Shown here one piece after another: positions 46,063 to 54,893 of a DNA stretch of 64,000 bases. Location of the stretch: the NCBI RefSeq assembly GCF_018613605.1, contig NZ_JAGGPU010000026.1:1-64000 (forward strand). Direction: 5' to 3'. The notes under the pieces are model-generated. The model saw only the letters and a list, made by a program, of their open reading frames with translations. It was not told the DNA's origin and made no database searches. How positions within the stretch are numbered: position 1 is the first letter of the stretch; each line of letters starts with the position of its first letter. Position numbers and translations under genes: made by a program. This stretch comes from Pedobacter sp. ISL-64 (GTDB taxonomy: Bacteria > Bacteroidota > Bacteroidia > Sphingobacteriales > Sphingobacteriaceae).

Positions 46063-46691
46063 AAAAAACTATAGTTATTGTTGATGATCATATCCTGATT
46101 GCAAAAGCACTTCAGGGCATTATAGATAATTTTGCAGCCTTTGAGGTGATGTATGTTTGTGAAAACGGGAAAGAGTTGATTAAAAACTTCGAAAACAGCA
46201 ATAAAATCCCCGATATTTTACTTTTAGATATTAGCATGCCCATTATGGATGGTTTTGAAACCGTAACCTGGGTAACTGCACACCATCCAGAGGTAAAAGT
46301 AATGGCCCTGAGTATGCAGGGTGAAGAAAAAAGTGTGATTAAAATGGTTAGCAACGGTGCTAAAGGCTACCTCTTAAAAAATGCGCATCCGGTAGAACTC
46401 GAAAACGCGCTTACAAAGTTGAATATCAACGGATTTTTTTATCCTGATTGGGCATCAAAAATCATTTTCTCCAGCCTGAATAAAACCAAAGATGCTGAGA
46501 TCAAAATTTCAGATCGGGAGAAAGAGTTCTTAAAATATACTGTTACTGAGCTTAATTATAAGGAAATAGCCGATAAAATGTTCTGTAGCCCACGTACAGT
46601 TGAAAGCTATCGCGATCAGTTATGTGAAAAACTCGAACTTAAAACAAGGGTAGGTTTGGCTGTTTTTGCCATCAAAAATGGCTTTGCGTAA
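46059..46691 (+). CDS. NarL/LuxR-family response regulator
   Basis: 210 residues. Receiver with D57 (PDILLLDISMP), acidic pair VDDH and K in LLKNAHP; LuxR-type HTH at the C-terminus (SDREKEFLKYTVTELNYKEI, KMFCSPRTVESYRDQLCEKL). Paired with the kinase by a 4-nt overlap. Last gene of the operon. Target genes are not apparent; the divergent protease operon next to it is a candidate (inference only). Confidence 0.94.
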   Translation: MKKTIVIVDDHILIAKALQGIIDNFAAFEVMYVCENGKELIKNFENSNKIPDILLLDISMPIMDGFETVTWVTAHHPEVKVMALSMQGEEKSVIKMVSNGAKGYLLKNAHPVELENALTKLNINGFFYPDWASKIIFSSLNKTKDAEIKISDREKEFLKYTVTELNYKEIADKMFCSPRTVESYRDQLCEKLELKTRVGLAVFAIKNGFA

Positions 46692-46771
46692 AGGTTAATT
46701 ATTTAAAAGTATGAATGGTAAACTGATATGATAGTGCGATTAACCGATTTCAACAATTAACCAATTAACCT

Positions 46772-46779
46772 TACTTTTG
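46772..46779 (+). promoter_or_regulatory. -7 box TACTTTTG before the GDPD gene
   Basis: An exact TAnnTTTG match only 5 nt before the ATG. If it is used, transcription would start at or very near the start codon and the mRNA would be leaderless. It is preceded by a GGTTAA-type repeat (46738-46770). No -33 seen. Confidence 0.45.
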
Positions 46780-46783
46780 AAGC

Positions 46784-47704
46784 ATGAAATTCCATCATTT
46801 GCTGTTTTTGGTTATGGTTGCAGTTTTTACCTCATGCAAACCAGAAGAAAAAAGCCATCAATATATTAAGTTTAATACACCAACGGAGTTATATCAATTC
46901 TTAAAATGGTCGCCAGAAAACCGTTTTCCATTAATCAGTGCCCATCGTGGTGGTCCCATGCCTGGTTTTCCTGAAAACTGCATCGAAACATTTAATAATG
47001 CCACTACTTATAATCCAGTAATTATCGAATTCGACATTGCTTACAGTAAAGATTCGGTAATGGTGATTATGCACGATGATAAGCTTGATCGTACGTCGAC
47101 AGGAAAAGGACCGATTGGCAATTATACTTATGAGGAACTGAAGGCTTTTAATCTTAAAGACGATGAGAGCAAAGAAACAAAATTTAAAATCCCGACTTTA
47201 GATAGTGTATTAAGCTGGAGCAAAGGAAAAGTTTTATTAACCATCGATTTGAAAAAGGGTGTTTCTTATGCCAAAGTGATTGAAAAGGTAAGACAATATA
47301 AAGTAGAAGGTAATTCAATAATCATTACCTATACTGCCAATCAGGCCAAGGAGGTGCATCAATTGGCACCCGAACTCATGATTTCAGCCTCTGTGCAGAA
47401 GAAAGCTGAGTTGAAACGTTTAAATAGCTTGGGTATACCCAATAACCGTATTGTAGCTTTTGTTGGTGTTTCTGCTCCGGATAAAGAATTGTACCAATAC
47501 CTGCACAACAAAGGCATTACCACTATTTTAGGCACAATGGGGAATATCGATAAAAGCGCCATTGCCAGTCCGGTAAAAAATGTTTATTATCATTTGGTTA
47601 ACAATGGTGCAGATATTTTATCTAGCGATAATTTACCACAGGCATCAGAAGAACTGGATAAGTTTAGGTATAATAAAAAATTAAGTTCAGCGCATATAAA
47701 CTAA
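46784..47704 (+). CDS. Glycerophosphodiester phosphodiesterase family lipoprotein
   Basis: 306 residues. Lipobox at VFTSC (Cys18), then the GDPD TIM barrel: H54-R in SAHRGG, ENCIETF, E82/D84 in IIEFDIAYS, H97 in MHDDKLDR. Hydrolyses glycerophosphodiesters to glycerol-3-phosphate and alcohol; lipid-anchored, so on the outer or inner membrane. It lies between the signalling operon and gldA. Confidence 0.93.
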   Translation: MKFHHLLFLVMVAVFTSCKPEEKSHQYIKFNTPTELYQFLKWSPENRFPLISAHRGGPMPGFPENCIETFNNATTYNPVIIEFDIAYSKDSVMVIMHDDKLDRTSTGKGPIGNYTYEELKAFNLKDDESKETKFKIPTLDSVLSWSKGKVLLTIDLKKGVSYAKVIEKVRQYKVEGNSIIITYTANQAKEVHQLAPELMISASVQKKAELKRLNSLGIPNNRIVAFVGVSAPDKELYQYLHNKGITTILGTMGNIDKSAIASPVKNVYYHLVNNGADILSSDNLPQASEELDKFRYNKKLSSAHIN

Positions 47705-47779
47705 CCACAGATGGAAAGGATGAACACAGATCGGTTTAACCAATTATGAAATCTGTGTTTATCTGTGCAAATCTGTGGT
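47704..47779. repeat. ACCACAGAT..ATCTGTGGT dispersed repeat
   Basis: Inverted ends ACCACAGAT / ATCTGTGGT with inner GAACACAGATCGG and AATCTGTGTTTATCTGTGC. A similar element sits at 62905-62980. The short upstream start of gldA would fall within it. Confidence 0.8.
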
Positions 47780-47791
47780 AAAAAACATAAA

Positions 47792-48499
47792 ATGAGTATT
47801 TCAGTTAAAAATCTTTCTAAACATTACGATAAGCAAAAGGCGGTCGATTCGATTAGCTTTGAAGCCAGTCCAGGTCGTATTTTGGGTTTTCTTGGCCCTA
47901 ATGGAGCTGGTAAATCTACAACCATGCGTATGCTTACCGGTTATTTAGAACCTACCTCAGGCGAGGCTGAAATTTCTGGTAAAAGCATTCTTTACGATGC
48001 CATTGAAGCTAAAAAGCATATTGGTTACCTGCCTGAAAATACACCGCTTTACGCTGATATGTACGTAAAGGAATTTTTAAATTTTGTTGGTCAAACGTAT
48101 AAACTTTCCAATTTACCTGCACGGATTGAAGAGGTCATCAAAATGGTAGGCTTAACACCAGAGCAGCATAAAAAAATCGGTACGTTATCCAAAGGGTATC
48201 GTCAAAGGGTAGGTTTGGCCCAGGCGATAATCCATAATCCTGCAGTTTTAATTTTAGATGAGCCCACTTCTGGTTTAGACCCAAACCAATTGGTTGATAT
48301 TAGGCAGCTGATCAAAACATTAGGTGCAGCTAAAACGGTTGTCATTTCTACGCACATTATGCAAGAGGTTGAAGCCATTTGCGATGACATCATCATTATT
48401 AGCAAAGGTAAAATCGTAGCTAACAACTCACTTGAAGGTTTGAAAAAAGCTCACCAACAGCAATCATTAGAAGATATTTTTAGAAAACTTACTGCTTAA
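47792..48499 (+). CDS. gldA: Gliding-motility ABC transporter ATPase GldA
   Basis: 235 residues from the ATG at 47792 (the earlier in-frame start at 47765 lies in the ACCACAGAT repeat). Walker A GPNGAGKS with K41, Q-loop, signature LSKGYRQRVGLAQA, Walker B AVLILDEPTSGLDP and H-loop STHIMQEVE. The sequence follows the GldA pattern, the ATPase that works with GldF and GldG in Bacteroidota gliding. gldF and gldG are 2.8 kb downstream, not adjacent. Confidence 0.9.
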   Translation: MSISVKNLSKHYDKQKAVDSISFEASPGRILGFLGPNGAGKSTTMRMLTGYLEPTSGEAEISGKSILYDAIEAKKHIGYLPENTPLYADMYVKEFLNFVGQTYKLSNLPARIEEVIKMVGLTPEQHKKIGTLSKGYRQRVGLAQAIIHNPAVLILDEPTSGLDPNQLVDIRQLIKTLGAAKTVVISTHIMQEVEAICDDIIIISKGKIVANNSLEGLKKAHQQQSLEDIFRKLTA

Positions 48500-48502
48500 T
48501 TA

Positions 48503-49045
48503 ATGCTTTGCCAAAAAATAAAAAACACCTTAATAGTCCTTCTATTTTTAACACCTGTTACATTGAAAGCCCAAAATACCCCTAATATTGGTATTGGTGC
48601 CGAAATAGGTTTGCCATCAGGTAACTTTTCCAATCTTTCAGGAATTGGCCTGGGCGCATCTGTAAAAGCTGATCTTCCTGTTGCAGAAAATTTTGCGTTG
48701 ACTTTAAATGTAGGTTTTATGAACTTTTTTGGTCGGCGGAATCAACTTTTCAATGTCCAGGATTTAACTTACGGACCCGCTAAAGCTGGCTTGAAATATC
48801 AGCTGGGAGAAAGCTTTTACGCTGAAGGGCAGTTAGGCGCAGCATTGCCTTTAAATAAAAATCAGAAAACCTTATTTGCCTGGTCGCCCGGCATAGGCAA
48901 TCAATTCAAACTTTCAGGAGGAAATAAACTCGATTTAGGCATCCGCTATGAAGCATGGACAGGAAAGAATAATACGATCGGCTTGAACAGATCCGATACA
49001 AAAGGATTTGCGGGGATCAGATTTGCTTATGTGTTTGGGCTGTGA
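48503..49045 (+). CDS. Small outer-membrane beta-barrel protein
   Basis: 180 residues with a signal peptide ending LKAQ and alternating amphipathic strands (GIGAEIGLPSGNFSN, FALTLNVGFMNFF, FYAEGQLGAALP, LDLGIRYEAW), ending in GIRFAYVFGL, the usual barrel C-terminus. Similar in outline to the barrel at 49269. Starts only 3 nt after gldA, so possibly in its operon. Confidence 0.82.
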   Translation: MLCQKIKNTLIVLLFLTPVTLKAQNTPNIGIGAEIGLPSGNFSNLSGIGLGASVKADLPVAENFALTLNVGFMNFFGRRNQLFNVQDLTYGPAKAGLKYQLGESFYAEGQLGAALPLNKNQKTLFAWSPGIGNQFKLSGGNKLDLGIRYEAWTGKNNTIGLNRSDTKGFAGIRFAYVFGL

Positions 49046-49268
49046 AACAATTGTTGTGTTTAATTGTTTGATTTAGTGGTCAAAAAATACAATGCTCCTA
49101 AATCTTATAACTTAATACAACGTTTTAGAATAAATTATTTTTTGTTTAACATTCAGTTAATCAGTGTGTTGTGTTTTAAAGTTTCTTTTTCAGGTTTTAT
49201 TTGTAACGTTTTTGGCATCATGATTGTCTAAAATCCGAAATAATTAACGAACAATAAATAAAAATCAC

Positions 49269-49799
49269 ATGAAAAAAGTATTACTTTCTTTATTAATGGT
49301 TGCAGGCCTGGGCTTTGCAGCTTCAGCTCAAACAGAAGGAGCGGTTCAAAAACTAAGCATTGGTGCTGAATTTGGTTTACCGACAGAAAAAAATTCAAAT
49401 ACCTTAATCGTAGGCGGTTCATTGCAGTACGAGCATCCAGTGGCTAAAGATTTAAATTTAACTGGTTCTGCTGGTTATTTATCATTAATGGCTACAGGAG
49501 ATGCAAAAGATTTTCTGAAAGCTCTTGGGCAAAAAACCAGTTATGGTGTTATTCCATTAAAAGCTGGTGCCAAATATTATTTTGGTGGTAATTTTTATGG
49601 TGCCGGTGAACTAGGTGCAGCAATTAGCACTGAAACAGGTGGTAGCACTTTATTTGCAGTTGCACCAACTTTAGGCGCATCATTTTCTGTTGCCGATAAA
49701 TCTAGTTTAGATTTCGGTTTACGTTACGAAAATTGGTCAGGAAATGGCGGTTCTACAGGCTTTATTGGCTTACGCGCTGCATTTGCCTTCGGTTTATAA
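49269..49799 (+). CDS. Small outer-membrane beta-barrel protein (paralogue)
   Basis: 176 residues. Signal peptide MKKVLLSLLMVAGLGFAASA-Q, then barrel strands (GGSLQYEHPV, GYLSLMA, GAKYYFGGNFYGAGELGAAI, GLRYENWSG) ending FAFGL. The mature part resembles 48503 (same ending style and order), while the signal peptide is almost that of 49995. Confidence 0.83.
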   Translation: MKKVLLSLLMVAGLGFAASAQTEGAVQKLSIGAEFGLPTEKNSNTLIVGGSLQYEHPVAKDLNLTGSAGYLSLMATGDAKDFLKALGQKTSYGVIPLKAGAKYYFGGNFYGAGELGAAISTETGGSTLFAVAPTLGASFSVADKSSLDFGLRYENWSGNGGSTGFIGLRAAFAFGL

Positions 49800-49819
49800 T
49801 ATTAAACCATAATTTATTC

Positions 49820-49851
49820 CAAAGCCTCCAAGAAATTGGGGGCTTTGTTTG
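49820..49851 (+). terminator. Terminator after the second barrel gene
   Basis: Stem CAAAGCCTCCAA / TTGGGGGCTTTG (one G-U pair) followed by TTTG. Confidence 0.85.
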
Positions 49852-49994
49852 TTTATCAGCTATTTAAGGTTTCATCGTTTACAAAATAATTTTAACTATC
49901 AAATTAGTTTATTTATTATTGTACTGTTTAGCCGTATAGGCGAAAGCACGGAAACTAAAAAATAATTTTCAAAAACAACTCTCAAAAAAATCAG

Positions 49995-50651
49995 ATGAAA
50001 AAACTAGTATTATCTTTATTAACAGTTGCAGGTTTAGGCTTTGCAGCTTCAGCTCAAACAAACAAACCTGTAATTTTTGGCTTGAAAGCAGGGGTAGCCT
50101 TTCCAAACATGACCATCTCATCAGGAAATGCGTCGGTAAGTTTTGATGCAAAAACATCTTATTATGTTGGCGGTACGGCCGAATTTGTGCTGTCTGATGT
50201 AATTTCAATTCAACCGGGTTTAACTTTTATAAACAAAGGAACAAAACTGGCCAGCGGTGATATTGATTTCGAAGATAATGACATTGCAACTACTGAAGAG
50301 GCAACATTAAACTTTAAATATCTGGAGTTACCGGTAAACTTATTGGCAAATTTTAAAGTAGGAAGCGCTGGTAAGGTATTTCTGGGTGCAGGACCTTATT
50401 TTGCGTATGCATTAAGTGCAAATGGTAAATACGGGTCGATAAAAGAAGACATCAAATTTGGCGAGGCAGAATCAGAGTTTAAACGGACCGATTTTGGTCT
50501 AAACTTTTTAGCTGGTTACCAATTAAACAATGGTTTTAATATTCATGCAGGCTATGGATTGGGGCTAAGCAGTATAGCAGATACAGATCTCTCTGATGAG
50601 ATTACCTTTAAAAATAAAGTTTTCTCAGTGGGCGTAGGTTTTTCTTTCTAA
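49995..50651 (+). CDS. PorT-type outer-membrane beta-barrel protein
   Basis: 218 residues. Signal peptide MKKLVLSLLTVAGLGFAASA-Q, then the outer-membrane barrel pattern of the PorT family: FGLKAGVAFPNM, YYVGGTAEFVLSDVISIQPG, FKYLELPVNLLANF, FLGAGPYFAYALS and a GVGFSF end. Short extracytoplasmic loops. Function unknown; alone on its transcript. Confidence 0.87.
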   Translation: MKKLVLSLLTVAGLGFAASAQTNKPVIFGLKAGVAFPNMTISSGNASVSFDAKTSYYVGGTAEFVLSDVISIQPGLTFINKGTKLASGDIDFEDNDIATTEEATLNFKYLELPVNLLANFKVGSAGKVFLGAGPYFAYALSANGKYGSIKEDIKFGEAESEFKRTDFGLNFLAGYQLNNGFNIHAGYGLGLSSIADTDLSDEITFKNKVFSVGVGFSF

Positions 50652-50672
50652 ACCAAACCGGGAAATAAAGAG

Positions 50673-51196
50673 GAGGTTGTATCACAAAGATAATTTCTCC
50701 TCAGATTTTGTCATGGTGAGCCTGTCGAAACACATTAAATGTTATTTAATTAAGCCCTTCGACAGGCTATCATTGACGTTATTTTACAAATCATTATTTT
50801 AACTGCTTTTGTATTTCCATCCAGCTAGGCCATAGCACGGTACCCCCGTTCTACTTAAATCTGGCCTAACAAATTTTTCGGGCTGCACTGTTCTTGCCGC
50901 ACAACTGGCTTCAAAAGAAAACGGCGAAGCCCTCATGAATGCAGCTGAAAACTATAATACGAATGAATAAATTTTCAGCCGGCATTTTTTGTTTTTTCAT
51001 GGATCTTTATGTTTTCAGTGGCATTCAAGCTAGCTGTGCTGGTCTTTTTGATGCCAAAAAGAAAGAGCCCGACGACGGCGAGCCGAGGCAAGATCGTGGT
51101 GTATGGAAAAAGAAATCAATTACACGTCACTCATATCGATTTTTATAAAATAAATTATCCTTCAGGATGATAATTCGAAATTTATGATACAGCCTC
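50673..51196. mobile_element. MITE-like element with GAGGTTGTATCA ends (larger copy)
   Basis: 524 bp bounded by GAGGTTGTATCACAAA and TTTATGATACAGCCTC, an imperfect inverted repeat; same ends as 10844-10993. Inside: a GAGCCTGTCGAAAC..TTCGACAGGCT hairpin (50710-50777), a GCATTTTTTGTT region and a short frame at 50939-51148 with a poor translation. No transposase is present. It separates the porin genes from gldF. Confidence 0.6.
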
Positions 51197-51296
51197 TTTT
51201 TAAATTTAAATATTGCTGATTTACTAATACATTCATTTAATCAATTCCTTTTAAATTTGCAGGAATAAATGGTTAACTTCGGCGTTTTAATAGCAC

Positions 51297-52022
51297 ATGT
51301 ACGCAGTTTTTAAACGCGAGTTATTCAGTTTCTTAAGTTCGATGGTTGCTTATATTACCATTGGCATTTTTCTATTGGTTTCTGGCCTGTTACTCTGGTT
51401 TTTTCCTGATACCTCGGTACTTGATTATGGTTATGCCGAACTTGATGGTTTTTTCAGTTTAGTGCCTTATCTTTTCATGTTTCTTATTCCCGCTATTACC
51501 ATGCGTTCTTTTGCCGAAGAGCGGAGAGAGGGAACCTATGAGCTTTTGATTACCAAGCCTATTCAAATCTGGCAGATCATCGTAGCAAAGTATTTGGCGA
51601 GTTTGGTTTTGGTATTATTTGCCTTAATCCCAACATTAATTTATTACTACAGCATTTCAAAACTGGGTTTTCCTGAAGGAAATATCGATTCAGGATCGGT
51701 TATTGGCTCATATATCGGTTTATTTTTATTGGGTGCTGCCTTTACATGCATAGGCATTTTCTCATCGGCATTGACTAAAAATCAGGTGATTGCCTTTGTA
51801 ATCAGTGCAACTTTATGTGCATTCGCTTTTTTAGGTTTTGATTACAGCAGCCAGCTTGCTGCATTTCAAAGTATGGAGCATATCATTAGCAATTTAGGGA
51901 TTAATCAACATTATACATCGATAAGCCGTGGTGTTTTAGACACCAGAGATCTAATTTACTTTATTTCATTTTCTGTGCTGTTTTTATTGTTCGCCAAATT
52001 AATAATGGGAGGAAAACGATAA
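51297..52022 (+). CDS. gldF: Gliding-motility ABC permease GldF
   Basis: 241 residues with six TM helices. MYAVFKRELFSFLSSMVAYI, the AEERREGTYELLITKPI segment and IVAKYLASLVLVL follow the GldF/ABC-2 permease pattern. Works with GldA and GldG. Its stop codon overlaps the gldG start by 1 nt (TAATG). Confidence 0.92.
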   Translation: MYAVFKRELFSFLSSMVAYITIGIFLLVSGLLLWFFPDTSVLDYGYAELDGFFSLVPYLFMFLIPAITMRSFAEERREGTYELLITKPIQIWQIIVAKYLASLVLVLFALIPTLIYYYSISKLGFPEGNIDSGSVIGSYIGLFLLGAAFTCIGIFSSALTKNQVIAFVISATLCAFAFLGFDYSSQLAAFQSMEHIISNLGINQHYTSISRGVLDTRDLIYFISFSVLFLLFAKLIMGGKR

Positions 52023-53707
52023 TGAAGCTGAAGAATAAATGGCTTAATGCTATCATCGTTATAGCCGCGTTAATTATTTTAAATATCGTGGGTCAGTACG
52101 CTTTTCATCGTTTTGATTTTACAGCCGATAAACGTTTTACGCTGAGTGGAAAAACAAAAACATTACTACAGCAAAATGAAAAACCGGTAATCATTACTGT
52201 ATTTTTAGCGGGAGAGTTACCACCTGCTTTTAAAAGGTTGCAAGCTGCGGTGTCGGATATTTTATCTGATTATCAGGCTTATGCTAAAACAGAAGTTAAA
52301 GTGGTTTTTGTCGACCCGATAGCGGGACTTAATCAGGCCGATCAAGATACAGTGATCAATAATTTGTACGAAAGAGGAATAGAAGCAACCAATTTAAGTG
52401 TTAAAACTGAAAGTGGATTAACGCAGAAACTCGTATTTCCGATGGCGATGATGGAAAGCGAAGGGAAGGAATTTCCCATTAAACTCTTTCAAAATCTGGA
52501 TACCCGCGGAAATTACGAAGACAATATAAACCGCTCTATTGAAAACCTGGAGTATATTTTTACTTCGAGTTTAAAGAAAGTACTTTCGGGTGATAACCCT
52601 CGGATTGGCTTCTCGGAATCAAATGGTGAACTATCTGATTTACAATTGGCTGATGCCATTCACACCCTATCTAGCAGTTATCTGGTTGGCCGTATTGATT
52701 TAAATAGTATAGATAAAACAGGGCTTGATAAATTGAAAATGTTGATTATCGCCAAACCCAAAAAACCTTTTACAGAAACTGAGAAATACAAAATCAACTA
52801 TTTCGTAATGAACGGCGGGAGGGTACTTTGGAGTATTGATCAGGTAAGTGCCGAATTGGATAGCTTGCGGGGAAAAAGTGGGCAGATGGCAGTTAACAGT
52901 AATTTGAACCTTGATGATATGCTTTTTATGTATGGTGCAAGGATTAATTATAATATTATTGCCGATCCGGCAAACAGTGCCGAGATCCCGGTTTCTACGG
53001 GTGTTGTGGGTGGGCAGAACCAGATGCAATTGGTGCCCTGGATTTACTACCCGATTTTATTGCCCGATACTGTAGAAAGTGTTGTGAAAAAGCTGGATGG
53101 TGTGAAATCTGAATTTCCCAGTACAGTAGATACTATTGGTGTTAAAAGCGTAAAGAAATCGTATATTTTAGCTACATCTCCCTATAATAAAGTGTATAAT
53201 GTGCCGAAATTGTTTAGCTTGCAAATGGTGAGTGAACAGTTAGATCCACGGTCTTTCCAAAGTAAACCACAGCATGTTGGTTTAATGTTAGAAGGTAATT
53301 TTCCATCGGTTTTTGCCGGGCGCCCCTTACCAGCTACCATTACGCAACCTTACACCCTGGAAAGTATAAGTAAACCGGCTAAAATGATTGTGATAGGAGA
53401 TGGTGATATTTTTAAAAACCAGGTATCGGAGCAAAATGGAACGCCTTTCCCACTAGGTTTCGACCGTTATTCGCAGCGTACTTTTGGTAATAAGGCATTA
53501 TTGCTCAATATTGTTGATTATTTTACGGATAACGACAACTTAATTGCGCTACGAAATAAAGAAGTAAAAATCAGATTGTTGGATAAAGCCAAAATTAAGC
53601 TCGAAAAAACGAAATGGCAATTTATAAATGTGGTGGCACCCTTGCTATTGTTAATATTCTTTGCGATTTTTCAACATTATCACCGCAAATACAAGTACGC
53701 TAAATAA
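52022..53707 (+). CDS. gldG: Gliding-motility ABC transporter auxiliary protein GldG
   Basis: 561 residues. One N-terminal TM (about 7-26), then the GldG-like periplasmic domain (FDFTADKRFTLSGKTKTLLQ, VVFVDPIAG, NPRIGFSESNGELSDLQ), and a C-terminal TM (about 530-550, VAPLLLLIFFAIF). It is the gliding protein partner of gldF (1-nt overlap). Required for gliding in model Bacteroidota; whether this strain glides is not shown. Confidence 0.92.
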   Translation: MKLKNKWLNAIIVIAALIILNIVGQYAFHRFDFTADKRFTLSGKTKTLLQQNEKPVIITVFLAGELPPAFKRLQAAVSDILSDYQAYAKTEVKVVFVDPIAGLNQADQDTVINNLYERGIEATNLSVKTESGLTQKLVFPMAMMESEGKEFPIKLFQNLDTRGNYEDNINRSIENLEYIFTSSLKKVLSGDNPRIGFSESNGELSDLQLADAIHTLSSSYLVGRIDLNSIDKTGLDKLKMLIIAKPKKPFTETEKYKINYFVMNGGRVLWSIDQVSAELDSLRGKSGQMAVNSNLNLDDMLFMYGARINYNIIADPANSAEIPVSTGVVGGQNQMQLVPWIYYPILLPDTVESVVKKLDGVKSEFPSTVDTIGVKSVKKSYILATSPYNKVYNVPKLFSLQMVSEQLDPRSFQSKPQHVGLMLEGNFPSVFAGRPLPATITQPYTLESISKPAKMIVIGDGDIFKNQVSEQNGTPFPLGFDRYSQRTFGNKALLLNIVDYFTDNDNLIALRNKEVKIRLLDKAKIKLEKTKWQFINVVAPLLLLIFFAIFQHYHRKYKYAK

Positions 53708-53713
53708 TTTTTA

Positions 53714-53721
53714 TATTTTTG
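53714..53721 (+). promoter_or_regulatory. dnaN promoter, -7 box TATTTTTG
   Basis: An exact TAnnTTTG match, 20 nt before the dnaN ATG and downstream of the gldG stop, so dnaN can be transcribed independently. Confidence 0.65.
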
Positions 53722-53740
53722 AAGAAGACTAAATAATATC

Positions 53741-54865
53741 ATGAGATTTATTGTATCCACATCAACTCTATTAAAACACTTACAAACCGTAAATGGTGCA
53801 TCAAGCAGCAGTACGGTTTTGCCTATATTAGAAAATTTTCTCTTCGAAATTAAAGATGGAAACTTAACTATCTCTGCTACCGATCTGCAAACCAGCATGA
53901 CAACTGCTTTGGCTGTAGAATCAAAGGAAGAAGGTAAAGTAGCTGTTCCATCTAAAATTTTATTAGATACGCTTAAAACATTGCCAGATCAGCCCATCGC
54001 ATTTAATATCGATGATAGTACTTTTGCGATCGAGATCAGTGCCGGAGATGGTAAGTATAAATTAAGTGGTGAAAATGGTGATGATTTCCCGAAGATTCCA
54101 GTAGTGGAAAACGCATCTTCTGTAAACTTACCTGCGTCTGTTTTAACTGAAGCCATTACAAAAACTATTTTTGCGGTAAGTAACGATGAGTTGCGCCCGG
54201 CTATGACGGGTGTATTCTGTCAATTATCCCCTCAGCACATTACCTTTGTAGCTACCGATGCACATAAATTGGTGAGATACCGCCGTATGGATAGCAAGGC
54301 AGATAAAGCAACCTCATTTATTCTCCCTAAAAAAGCTTTAACACTTTTGAAGGCTGCTTTACCTTCAACTGATATTAATGTATCAGTAGATTATAATGCA
54401 ACAAGCGCTTTCTTTAAGTTCGAAAATATCAATTTAGTGTGTCGTTTAATAGACGAGCGTTATCCAGATTATGAGGCGGTAATTCCAACCAATAACCCTA
54501 ACAAGCTAATTATCGACAGAAGTTTGTTTTTAAATACACTTCGTAGGGTTGTAATTTTTGCGAATAAAACGACACATCAGGTAAGACTGAAAATTAGCGG
54601 AAGCGAATTAAATATCTCTTCAGAGGATTTAGATTTTGCTAATGAAGCACACGAGCGTTTAAGCTGCCAATATGATGGTGAAGACCTCGAAATAGGCTTT
54701 AATGCACGCTTTTTAATCGAAATGTTGAGTAATTTAAGTGGTGATGAAGTTACTTTAGAACTTTCAACACCAAACAGAGCGGGGCTTTTAATTCCACAAA
54801 CCAATGATGAAAATGAGGATGTTTTAATGTTGGTGATGCCTGTGATGCTAAATAATAGTTATTAA
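53741..54865 (+). CDS. dnaN: DNA polymerase III beta subunit (sliding clamp)
   Basis: 374 residues, the normal length. Three clamp-fold domains; RFIVSTSTLLKHLQTVNGA, VLPILENFLFEIKDG, ATDLQTSM and the C-terminal LLIPQ..DENEDVLMLVMPVM match DnaN. It tethers DnaE to DNA in replication. dnaA and recF are not neighbours. Confidence 0.97.
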   Translation: MRFIVSTSTLLKHLQTVNGASSSSTVLPILENFLFEIKDGNLTISATDLQTSMTTALAVESKEEGKVAVPSKILLDTLKTLPDQPIAFNIDDSTFAIEISAGDGKYKLSGENGDDFPKIPVVENASSVNLPASVLTEAITKTIFAVSNDELRPAMTGVFCQLSPQHITFVATDAHKLVRYRRMDSKADKATSFILPKKALTLLKAALPSTDINVSVDYNATSAFFKFENINLVCRLIDERYPDYEAVIPTNNPNKLIIDRSLFLNTLRRVVIFANKTTHQVRLKISGSELNISSEDLDFANEAHERLSCQYDGEDLEIGFNARFLIEMLSNLSGDEVTLELSTPNRAGLLIPQTNDENEDVLMLVMPVMLNNSY

Positions 54866-54893
54866 AAAAAACTAATTTATTAGTTTTATCAAC

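Noticed and set aside
49212-49228. Sigma-54-like site TGGCAT-N5-TTGTC upstream of the barrel gene at 49269
   Set aside because: The -24 part fits but the invariant GC at -12 is GT, so it is not a reliable promoter call.
50939-51148. 69-residue frame inside the TIR element
   Set aside because: Weak translation and no similarity to a transposase; probably chance.
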